Of a DNA stretch of 64,000 nucleotides, positions 42,880 through 49,926 are shown one piece after another (position 1 is the first letter of the stretch; every line of letters starts with the position of its first letter). This DNA is from JANXLO01 sp038231295 (GTDB lineage Bacteria > Armatimonadota > Chthonomonadetes > Chthonomonadales > Chthonomonadaceae): contig JBBRLP010000011.1 of NCBI GenBank assembly GCA_038231295.1, forward strand, positions 5,285 through 69,284. The letters run 5' to 3'. The translations under genes were made by a program, and so were the position numbers. The notes under the pieces were generated by a model, which saw only the letters and a list, made by a program, of their open reading frames with translations, ran no database searches and had not been told where the DNA came from.

Positions 42880-44514
42880 GTGAAGCTGCAACGATTTCTG
42901 ACGGCTATGTTTCTGGCCGTGTGCGGGGCAATGATTTCCGGGTGTACGGTGCAGGAGAAGCCGGGGGGTGGCGCTCCCGGCACGGCGGGGAATGGGGGCG
43001 GTAGTTCCGCGAACACCCTGCGCGTGGTGATGACGATTGAGCCTTCGACGCTGGACCCGGCCAAAATTCCAGACCTCTATACGGCGGAACTGGTAATACA
43101 CTCCTTTGAGGGCCTGACGCGCTACAATTCAAAGAACGAGATCGAGCCTTGTCTGGCGGAGAAGTGGGAGGTCAGCGCGGACGGGCTGACTTACAATTTT
43201 CATTTGCGCCCCAACGTGAAATTCCATAATGGGCGTGAGATGGTCGCCGACGACGTGAAATATTCGTGGGAGCGTGCGCTCTCTCCGAAGACGGCCTCAC
43301 CTGTCGCGGCGAACTATCTGGACGGTATTGTGGGGTTGAAAGAGGTGACAAGCGGCGAGCGCACGGACCTGTCCGGCGTCAAGGTGGTGGACGCACATAC
43401 GGTGAGCGTGACGCTGGATCGGCCACGCGCTTTCTTCCCTGGTATGCTGAGTATGCCGATAGATGGGATTGTCTGCAAGGAGGCGGTCGCGAAGACAGAC
43501 GGACAGGTGAACGCCGACTCGTTTGTGGGAACCGGGCCGTTCGCAATGGAGAAGTACGAGCCGGGCAAACTCATCTCTCTGAAAGCGTTTCCCGGCTACT
43601 GGGGCGGCGCTCCGAAGATGGACCGCATCGAATTTCCGATTATCCTGAACCCGCAGACGGCCTATGACAACTTCCTGACCAACAAAGCGGATGTATTCGT
43701 AGATGTGGACAATGCACGGTATTCGCAGGACCATGAGGCGGGCAAGCTGACGGGCGAATATCGGCTGATTGACTATGCGGCGTTCGCGTATGTGGCGATG
43801 CAGGAGGTCAAGCAGCCAGCGTTTGGGAAGAAGGCGGTGCGGCAGGCGATCATGATGGCGATTGACCGCGATCAGATTTTGAAGGTCGCGTATAAGGGCG
43901 TGGGAACAATAGCGAACGGCGTTCTGCCGCCTGCCCTGCCGAGCAGCGGGAAACCGCCTGTCCTTCCGGCCTTCAATCCGGCGAAGGCACGGCAGTTGCT
44001 GGCGCAGGCAGGTTACCCGGATGGCAAGGGCATTCCCGAACTGAACCTCTCAATCATTCAGCAGCAGCCTACCACACTGGCCTCCGCCGAGATCATACGA
44101 AGCAACTTGAAAGAGAATCTCGGTATCAATGTGACGATTCAGCAGTTGGAGGCGGGGCAGTTCTTCAAGGAGGAGCAAAAACACACCCTGGAGTTCTACC
44201 TTATCGGCTGGATTGCGGACTATCTGGACCCGCAGGACTTCCTCTCAACGCTGTTCAAATCCACGTCGGACATCAACCGCACGGGGTATCACAATCCGCA
44301 GTTTGACGCGCTGTGCAGTAAGGCGGATGCCCTCTCCGATCCAACGCAGCGGGCCGCACTCTACGAGCAGGCGCATCAGATCGTGATGGACGATGGGGCC
44401 GTCGTGCCGCTTGTCTTCCAGAAGCGGATTGCGCTGGTGCATACCAATGTGCAGGGCTGGCAGACAAGTCAGCTCTACGTCCTGCCCAACTATCAGACCA
44501 CGAAGACACCCTGA
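42880..44514 (+). CDS. Oligopeptide ABC transporter substrate-binding lipoprotein 2
   Basis: A 544-residue SBP_bac_5 protein with lipobox MISGC. It shares motifs with the preceding gene (IEPSTLDPAKIPD, FHLRPNVKFHNGREMVADDV, GTGPFAM), so the pair arose by tandem duplication. Start is GTG at 42880 with GAGAGGA about 8 bp upstream. The permease gene begins 7 bases after its stop. Two different ligands for one permease pair is a likely arrangement. Confidence 0.9.
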   Translation: MKLQRFLTAMFLAVCGAMISGCTVQEKPGGGAPGTAGNGGGSSANTLRVVMTIEPSTLDPAKIPDLYTAELVIHSFEGLTRYNSKNEIEPCLAEKWEVSADGLTYNFHLRPNVKFHNGREMVADDVKYSWERALSPKTASPVAANYLDGIVGLKEVTSGERTDLSGVKVVDAHTVSVTLDRPRAFFPGMLSMPIDGIVCKEAVAKTDGQVNADSFVGTGPFAMEKYEPGKLISLKAFPGYWGGAPKMDRIEFPIILNPQTAYDNFLTNKADVFVDVDNARYSQDHEAGKLTGEYRLIDYAAFAYVAMQEVKQPAFGKKAVRQAIMMAIDRDQILKVAYKGVGTIANGVLPPALPSSGKPPVLPAFNPAKARQLLAQAGYPDGKGIPELNLSIIQQQPTTLASAEIIRSNLKENLGINVTIQQLEAGQFFKEEQKHTLEFYLIGWIADYLDPQDFLSTLFKSTSDINRTGYHNPQFDALCSKADALSDPTQRAALYEQAHQIVMDDGAVVPLVFQKRIALVHTNVQGWQTSQLYVLPNYQTTKTP

Positions 44515-44520
44515 GAATCT

Positions 44521-45495
44521 ATGTTCAATTTCCTACTAAAACGCCTTGCGCTGGCGATACCGACGCTGCTGGCCGTCTCTTTTCTGGTGTTTCTGGCGGC
44601 GCGGCTGGCTCCGGCAAGCCCGATTGACATCATCGCCGGGGAGAAGGCGACTGCCGAAACCAAGGCGCGACTGGCCCATGAGTATGGTCTTGACAGGCCA
44701 TTTCTGGTGCAGTATCTGGACTATGTGGGTAAGATCGTGCTGCACGGCGATCTGGGGCGGTCGTTTTCGCGAGACCGACAGCCGGTGACGCAGATGATCC
44801 GCGAGGATTTCCCGGTGACGGCGCAGTTGGCGATTGCGGCGATGCTGTTCGCGCTGCTGATCGGGCTGCCGGTGGGGGTGTTTGCCGCACTGTATCATAA
44901 CTCCTGGTTCGACCGCCTGGCGATGGGGGCAGTGGTCGCACTGGTGTCGGTTCCGGGCATCGTGCTGGGGCCGCTGCTGGCGCTGCTGTTCGCGGTGAAA
45001 CTGCGCTGGCTGCCGGTGAGCGGTTGGGAGCCGGTGACGCTTCTGGTTGGCGGGAAGTTCTACGTCTCCCTGGTGAATCCAAAGTATCTTGTGCTGCCGA
45101 CGATTGCGCTTGGCTCGCGCTCTGCCGCGCTGATGGCGCGGTTCATGCGGGCGTCGCTGCTGGAGGTACTGCGGCAGGACTATCTGCGGACGGCGATGGC
45201 GAAGGGGCTTTCTCGTGGCAGGGCGGTGTGGCGGCACGCGCTGAAGAACGCCGCGCTGCCGGTGCTGACGGTGATCGGGACGAACTTCGGGTATCTGCTG
45301 ACGGGTTCGTTCGTGGTGGAGACGATCTTTCAGATTCCGGGCATCGGCTATGTCTCGATTGACAGCATCACGAAGCGGGACTACGCGGTGATTCAGGGGA
45401 TGGCGCTTCTGGTGGCGGTGGTGTTTCTGCTGGTGAACCTGGTGGTGGACATCTTGTACGGGGTGATTGACCCGCGTGTGCGGAGGGAGGCGTAG
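44521..45495 (+). CDS. Oligopeptide ABC transporter permease, DppB/OppB type
   Basis: A 324-residue inner-membrane protein with six transmembrane helices. It has the N-terminal AxRLAPASPID segment and the EAA loop DYLRTAMAKGLSRGRAVWRH typical of DppB/OppB. It pairs with the next permease to form the channel. It lies 7 bases downstream of the second binding protein and 3 bases upstream of the second permease. Confidence 0.93.
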   Translation: MFNFLLKRLALAIPTLLAVSFLVFLAARLAPASPIDIIAGEKATAETKARLAHEYGLDRPFLVQYLDYVGKIVLHGDLGRSFSRDRQPVTQMIREDFPVTAQLAIAAMLFALLIGLPVGVFAALYHNSWFDRLAMGAVVALVSVPGIVLGPLLALLFAVKLRWLPVSGWEPVTLLVGGKFYVSLVNPKYLVLPTIALGSRSAALMARFMRASLLEVLRQDYLRTAMAKGLSRGRAVWRHALKNAALPVLTVIGTNFGYLLTGSFVVETIFQIPGIGYVSIDSITKRDYAVIQGMALLVAVVFLLVNLVVDILYGVIDPRVRREA

Positions 45496-45497
45496 AC

Positions 45498-46424
45498 ATG
45501 GCAACGACTCTCGAACCGGAGGTTTCCGCCCTCCCTGCACGTAAGAGCCTGAGTCCGGGCGCGGAAGCGTGGCGGCGTCTGCGGCGCAACCCGGTCGCGG
45601 TAATCAGCGGGCTGTTTATCGCGCTGCTGGTGCTGGTGGCGGTCTGTGCGCCGCTTTTCACACACTACGCCTATGACTTTCTGGACACGAAAAGTTACAA
45701 CTCGCTGCCTTCACCGCCGGACAGTCGGCACCTGCTCGGCACGGACGGTCTGGGTGAGGACGTGCTGAGTCGCCTGCTGTATGGGGCGCGGGTCTCGCTC
45801 GGTGTGTCGCTGGTGGTCATCATTGTGGAGGTGCTGATTGGGGTGACCCTGGGGCTGGTGGCGGGCTATTTCAGTGGCTGGACAGATGTGGGGCTGATGC
45901 GGGTAACGGACGTGATGTTCGCCTTCCCGGACATTCTGCTGGCGATTATGCTCTCGGCGATTGTGCGTTCGGGCAGTCAGGCGTTGCCGCCTGCGAGCAG
46001 TTTTCTGGTGCTGTTTTTCGCGCTTGGCGTGGTGGGGTGGCCGGGAATCGCCCGGCTGGTGCGCGGGCAGGCGCTGGCGCTGCGCGAGAAGGAGTATATC
46101 GAGGCGGCGCGGGCTATCGGGGTGAAGGACCGGAATATCATCTTTCGGCATCTGCTGCCGAACCTGCTCAGTCCGATCATCGTGCAGGTGACCCAGGACA
46201 TCGCGGGGGTAATTCTGGCGGAGTCCACGCTTTCGTTCCTGGGTCTGGGCGTTCAGCCGCCCTTTCCAAGCTGGGGCCGGATGATAGACGAGGCGCTGGT
46301 CTACAAGGAGACACATCCGTTGCTGCTGCTCGCGCCCGGTCTGCTCCTCGCCCTGACGGTCATGGCGTTCAACTTCTTCGGGGACGCCCTCCGCGACGCC
46401 CTAGACCCCCGCCTGCGCGAATAG
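45498..46424 (+). CDS. Oligopeptide ABC transporter permease, DppC/OppC type
   Basis: A 308-residue inner-membrane permease. N-terminal RLRRNPVAVISGLFI and GTDGLGEDVLSRLLYGARVS, and the EAA loop EKEYIEAARAIGVKDRNII, are DppC/OppC hallmarks. Partner of the upstream DppB-like protein. No ATPase gene follows, so the ATPases must be encoded elsewhere. Confidence 0.93.
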   Translation: MATTLEPEVSALPARKSLSPGAEAWRRLRRNPVAVISGLFIALLVLVAVCAPLFTHYAYDFLDTKSYNSLPSPPDSRHLLGTDGLGEDVLSRLLYGARVSLGVSLVVIIVEVLIGVTLGLVAGYFSGWTDVGLMRVTDVMFAFPDILLAIMLSAIVRSGSQALPPASSFLVLFFALGVVGWPGIARLVRGQALALREKEYIEAARAIGVKDRNIIFRHLLPNLLSPIIVQVTQDIAGVILAESTLSFLGLGVQPPFPSWGRMIDEALVYKETHPLLLLAPGLLLALTVMAFNFFGDALRDALDPRLRE

Positions 46425-46459
46425 CCCACCGATACGCCGGAAATGTTCCGCTGGCCTTT

Positions 46460-46876
46460 TCAATGTTCACTGTCAGTTTCCTCGCTGTCTGTGGGGTTGG
46501 AGAGGACTTTGGTGACGAGTTGGGGAAGGCGCAGGGTGAGGGCGGAGTTGGCGACGAGCAGGTTGCAGCCTGCGGCCATCGCGTTCGGGCGAATCTGGGA
46601 CATGGAGACGTGTGAACAGTAGCCGAGGACGGGCGGCGGGTTCGGATGGGCTTTGATGCGCTTCACCACTTCGCCCGGTGACTGCTGCTCACTGCTGAAG
46701 TTGACCATAGCCATGACGAGCGTGTTCTGCTCTGCGTAGGCGATGGCGTCCGCCGAGTGGGTGAAGATCACCGGCGTGTAGCCGAGGTGTGTCAGCGTCT
46801 TCTCAATGCGAACGGAGAACATCAGATCGTCCTCCAGCACAAGGACTATGGGCTTCTCTGCTGCGGGCGATGACAT
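46460..46876 (-). CDS. Stand-alone receiver-like domain lacking the phospho-acceptor Asp
   Basis: A 138-residue CheY-like fold: IVLVLEDDLMFSVRIEKTL gives the acidic pocket (Glu15, Asp16). At the end of the third strand, where Asp is phosphorylated, it reads MAMVNFSSEQ, i.e. Asn59. The conserved Lys of strand five is also not evident (LLVANSALTL). It is therefore probably a phosphorylation-independent 'pseudo-receiver' acting by protein contacts. No kinase is adjacent. The ATG at 46876 has AGGAGAG upstream; a longer frame to 46921 is less likely. Confidence 0.7.
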   Translation of the reverse strand: MSSPAAEKPIVLVLEDDLMFSVRIEKTLTHLGYTPVIFTHSADAIAYAEQNTLVMAMVNFSSEQQSPGEVVKRIKAHPNPPPVLGYCSHVSMSQIRPNAMAAGCNLLVANSALTLRLPQLVTKVLSNPTDSEETDSEH

Positions 46877-47002
46877 TACTACTCTCCTGACGGAGGCCAA
46901 CGGCTCCCGAACGCTGTGCATTTACACGGATATAGCAAGAAATCAGAGCCACCCTGTAAGGTCCATGAGACTGGTATCATCTAATCCCGGTCACCCAATG
47001 GC

Positions 47003-47098
47003 CTATTTCGGAGGAGGCGGAGTGGCTTCCGGCTTGCCAGGAGTTGCCGGGCGGTTGGAGGAGGAGACAGCTTTCGTCTTCCCTTCAACGATGTGGAT
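47003..47098 (-). pseudogene. Stray C-terminal tail of an unidentified protein
   Basis: Minus-strand frame reads VIHIVEGKTKAVSSSNRP then ATPGKPEATPPPPK and a stop. Such a Pro-rich end is typical of a real C-terminus, but its upstream body is replaced by a lon fragment in another frame. The parent gene is not identified. Confidence 0.35.
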
Positions 47099-47318
47099 CA
47101 CCGCCGCTCTCGCTGCGCTCGCCAAGTTCCTGCTGGATGATCTTCATCTGTTCACGCAGCAGGAATTCGCGCTGCGTGTCCCCCATCTCCTTTTCGACGC
47201 GGGAGCGGATGTTCTTCTGAATGTCGAGGATCTCCGTTTCTTTTTTGAGGAGGATACCCAGTTTATTCAGACGCTCGCTGACATCCGGCGTCTCCAAAAT
47301 CTCCTGCTGGGCAGGAAC
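47099..47318 (-). pseudogene. Partial duplication of lon (internal fragment)
   Basis: About 220 bp that match 51510-51730 within the intact lon gene at roughly 94% by eye. It encodes PAQQEILETPDVSERLNKLG and QREFLLREQMKIIQQELG. It has no start, no AAA+ or protease domain, and ends abruptly at both sides. The few differences include synonymous changes. The fragment lies about 4 kb from the parent, in the same orientation. Confidence 0.85.
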
Positions 47319-47381
47319 AGTCCACTTGTATGTATCTCTCTCCTTGCGTAGACGTACATACAATTCGCCTGCAACGAGGGT

Positions 47382-47433
47382 GCAAAGGGTTGACACCACT
47401 CGCCACGCGCCTGCGGCGGTGTGTCCTGCGGAC
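47382..47433 (+). repeat. Dispersed ~50-bp repeat, copy D
   Basis: Reads GCAAAGGGTTGACACCACTC...CTGCGGCGGTGTGTCCTGCG. It lies next to the lon fragment and just before the stop codon of the XRE-TPR gene on the opposite strand. Confidence 0.7.
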
Positions 47434-47444
47434 AATAAGGCGAC

Positions 47445-48737
47445 CTAAAGCCGTTCAGACAATTCTGCTAGCTTGCGTTCATTGCGAGGCTGCGGATGTT
47501 CCGCCAGCAAGACGCGCAGATGGTCCATCATGCGTTGTGCCGTATCTTTATCTCCCGTCGCCAGACATACCTCTGCCCAGATGAGATGGTATAGCGTGCG
47601 GGTTGTTACCGTCTCATGAGCGCCTGGAAGGGGCGGCAGCCATTGCAATGTCTCGTCCAACCGCTTCGCGCTCAGCAGGGTGCGCGTTTTCGTTATAGGA
47701 AGGTAGTGTATAGTCAGTTCCGGCTCATTGGCACTGTAGGGCAACACTTCTTGCGCCTGAGTGAGGTACGCCACCGCGGCGTCATGTTGCTTGGCGTATC
47801 CCGCATAAAGAGCCATGTCGCACCACAGTGTGGACTGTGTCTCTTTCGGGAACCGCGGCAGCCAGGACTTTAACGTTTCCGCAGCGGCATACGCGCTGCC
47901 CCTGCGTTCGTAGGCAAAATGCGCTGCGAGATTTACCGCCGCCTGCCAGAAAAGTTCTCGGCCCACCCGGCCGCGCAGAATATTGAGACTACGCTGGATG
48001 CAGAGTTCGGCTTCCGCTTTCCGTTCGTGCTGCATCAGCCAACTGCCGTGTATGATCTGTACTCGTGCCAGCAAAACCAAGGCGACATCGCTCTCACCTG
48101 CCAGCAGCCATAGCCGCCGTTTGAGCGCGAGGGCGCGCAGATCCACCAGAGGCGTCAGCAAGCCGACCCCACACCTGTCCAGCCTATCCGCCTCTTCCGC
48201 ACACTCCTCCAGAGACAGGTTGGGTTTGCCGTCCCACGTCTGCAAACGGCGAGCAGAAAGTACTACACGCTCTTCGGGATAGGCTTTCAACAACATCCCT
48301 ATCCGCTCCAGATTGTCCTCGGAAGGCAAGGCTCTGGCAGATTCCCAACGTGCGATGGTGGAGCGAGTGAGATCCAATTGCGCCGCCAACTGCTCCTGCG
48401 TCAGACCACGCCGCTGCCGCATTGCCTGGAGTATGCTTCCTATATCCGGAAGCGGGCCGCGCACTTCGGCTCTTTGATGGAAAGCGTTGACCTCTTCGCG
48501 CGAAAGGTGTATGCCTCGCCGGGTTGGCAATAATTCCAACGCTTGAATACGCTCCTCCGGCGTGAGTTCCAGCGCGATCATCAGGCTGTCTAACTCCCAT
48601 CGCCCAGGGGAGGTCTGCCCCTTCTCCCAATAGCGCAGAGTACGCTCCGAAACCTGGGCGCGTCGCGCCAATTCAGTTTGTGATAGCCTGACCCGCTGAC
48701 GACGCTTACGTAAGAACTCCGCGAAATCCTGATTCAC
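47445..48737 (-). CDS. Double-XRE transcriptional regulator with TPR-like C-terminal part
   Basis: A 430-residue protein with two helix-turn-helix domains of the XRE type in series: LSQTELARRAQVSERTLRYW (about 18-37) and LTQEQLAAQLDLTRSTIARW (about 114-133). The remaining 270 residues are helical repeats with TPR-like spacing, as in Rgg/PlcR-type or Streptomyces-type sensors. It probably binds DNA and a peptide or small ligand. GTG at 48737 is chosen because AAGGAGA is 5-6 bp upstream. The regulated target is unknown; the divergent gene at 49031 is one candidate. Confidence 0.8.
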   Translation of the reverse strand: MNQDFAEFLRKRRQRVRLSQTELARRAQVSERTLRYWEKGQTSPGRWELDSLMIALELTPEERIQALELLPTRRGIHLSREEVNAFHQRAEVRGPLPDIGSILQAMRQRRGLTQEQLAAQLDLTRSTIARWESARALPSEDNLERIGMLLKAYPEERVVLSARRLQTWDGKPNLSLEECAEEADRLDRCGVGLLTPLVDLRALALKRRLWLLAGESDVALVLLARVQIIHGSWLMQHERKAEAELCIQRSLNILRGRVGRELFWQAAVNLAAHFAYERRGSAYAAAETLKSWLPRFPKETQSTLWCDMALYAGYAKQHDAAVAYLTQAQEVLPYSANEPELTIHYLPITKTRTLLSAKRLDETLQWLPPLPGAHETVTTRTLYHLIWAEVCLATGDKDTAQRMMDHLRVLLAEHPQPRNERKLAELSERL

Positions 48738-49030
48738 ACAAGTCTCCTTGATTTTGGCCAGGCTGCTAAGGCACAGAGGGGCTGCCGGAAGAGACACGCA
48801 TAGACATTCCTGGCTGCATTATAGCATGACCGAAACCGGCAAACTTCAGGCCACATTCCTGACCAGGCACGATACCTCTGTCATACTTGTATAAGAAGAT
48901 CGTTGACTGTTCGCTTCGCCTCTGCCCGCGCAAGGACCAGTCCCCGGCTTCCACTGTAAGAACAAACACCTATGATGTTTTGGGCAAGCCATCTTGGATC
49001 CCCAAATCACCCCGAAAGGAAATGTACTCA

Positions 49031-49765
49031 ATGCATCTCTTAAAGAGGACAGTATGCGTCATGTCTCTTGCCCTGCTCGCCTGCACGTATGCTCGCGCCG
49101 ATGTCATCACGGCACCACTCGCCCTGACCAACGTTGAGGGAAACTCCGCTTCGCTGTTTAATATCGCTGCGACAGTGCAACTACAATACACGCAAGCAGC
49201 CACAGGGCTATCTGTCGGGGATGTCATTACCGGGTTTGCTTTCCGGGCGGATGCATCGGCGGGGTCAAGTCCGGCTCTCTCCTTCGCCGACTTCAAGGTG
49301 TTCCTCGGGCCGTCGGCAGTCGCTACTCTGGACGGAAACAGCAGCTTTACAGCCAATCAGGGGGCGGGTACAGTCCAGGTTCGGGACGGAGCGCTTTCTC
49401 TGGCAGCCAATAGCTTTCCACTCGGAGGCGAACCGAACGCCTTCGGGTTAGCAATCACGTTTAACACCCCCTATATCTACACAGGCGGAGATCTGCTTCT
49501 TACGTACACTAAAACCGATGGCGGCGATACAACCCTCACGGATGCCGACGTAACAGCGAACTCGAACGGGGTGCAGCTCGTGTTCACGGATTCGTATCAG
49601 GCTACAACGGTAGACCCGCTGAATGTGTATAATCCAGGGTCGCTTCCAATCCAGTTCCAGGTCACACCCTCCACTGTCCCCGAGCCTCCCACCACCGCGA
49701 TGCTTATTGGGATGAGTGTGATCGGAGCGATGCTGGTACGGCGCAGACAGCGCCTGCGCTCCTGA
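49031..49765 (+). CDS. PEP-CTERM sorting-signal protein
   Basis: A 244-residue exported protein. A signal peptide (MHLLKRTVCVMSLALLACTY, cleaved about ARADV) is followed by a beta-rich body and a C-terminal PEP-CTERM tripartite signal: VPEPPT, a hydrophobic span MLIGMSVIGAMLV and a basic RRRQRLRS end. In PEP-CTERM/exosortase systems such proteins are processed and linked to the cell surface or exopolysaccharide. The exosortase is not in this window. ATG at 49031 has GAAAGGA upstream; the ATG at 49022 is too close to that site. Confidence 0.85.
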   Translation: MHLLKRTVCVMSLALLACTYARADVITAPLALTNVEGNSASLFNIAATVQLQYTQAATGLSVGDVITGFAFRADASAGSSPALSFADFKVFLGPSAVATLDGNSSFTANQGAGTVQVRDGALSLAANSFPLGGEPNAFGLAITFNTPYIYTGGDLLLTYTKTDGGDTTLTDADVTANSNGVQLVFTDSYQATTVDPLNVYNPGSLPIQFQVTPSTVPEPPTTAMLIGMSVIGAMLVRRRQRLRS

Positions 49766-49778
49766 TACGATAACATAA

Positions 49779-49926
49779 GGCTCGTTGATAAATAGTGTGG
49801 TTGCCATGCCGGGAATATTCCTTTCCGGCATGGCTGCCGACTGGGGTGTCCTGGCAATTTGGTCTGTTCTGCAAAGTGCAGGCTGAACTCAGGCGTCATC
49901 TCGACCACACTATTTGTCAAGGAGCC
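49779..49926. repeat. 148-bp inverted-repeat element at the lon 3' end
   Basis: Outer 25-bp arms are inverted repeats: GGCTCGTTGATAAATAGTGT... (49779-49803) and, read from the other side, GGCTCCTTGACAAATAGTGT... (49926-49902), 22 of 25 matching. The right arm contains the last codons and stop of lon (RLLDK-stop). The left arm would encode RLVDK-stop on the other strand. Inside lies a hairpin CCATGCCGG/CCGGCATGG (about 49804-49833) that may be a bidirectional terminator. It could be a MITE-like unit or an inverted copy of the lon end. Confidence 0.65.

Larger units (their letters stand above)
46877..47444. other. Debris region: stray C-terminus, lon fragment and repeat copy D
   Basis: No intact gene is seen. 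From left to right it holds a leaderless C-terminal coding tail, a 220-bp piece of lon, a 9-bp inverted repeat TTGTATGTA/TACATACAA (47326-47363), and the dispersed-repeat copy D abutting the next gene's stop. Confidence 0.65.

Noticed and set aside
44536..45540. Minus-strand open frame opposite the permease genes
   Set aside because: Very His/Arg/Gln-rich, as expected from the antisense of hydrophobic membrane codons.
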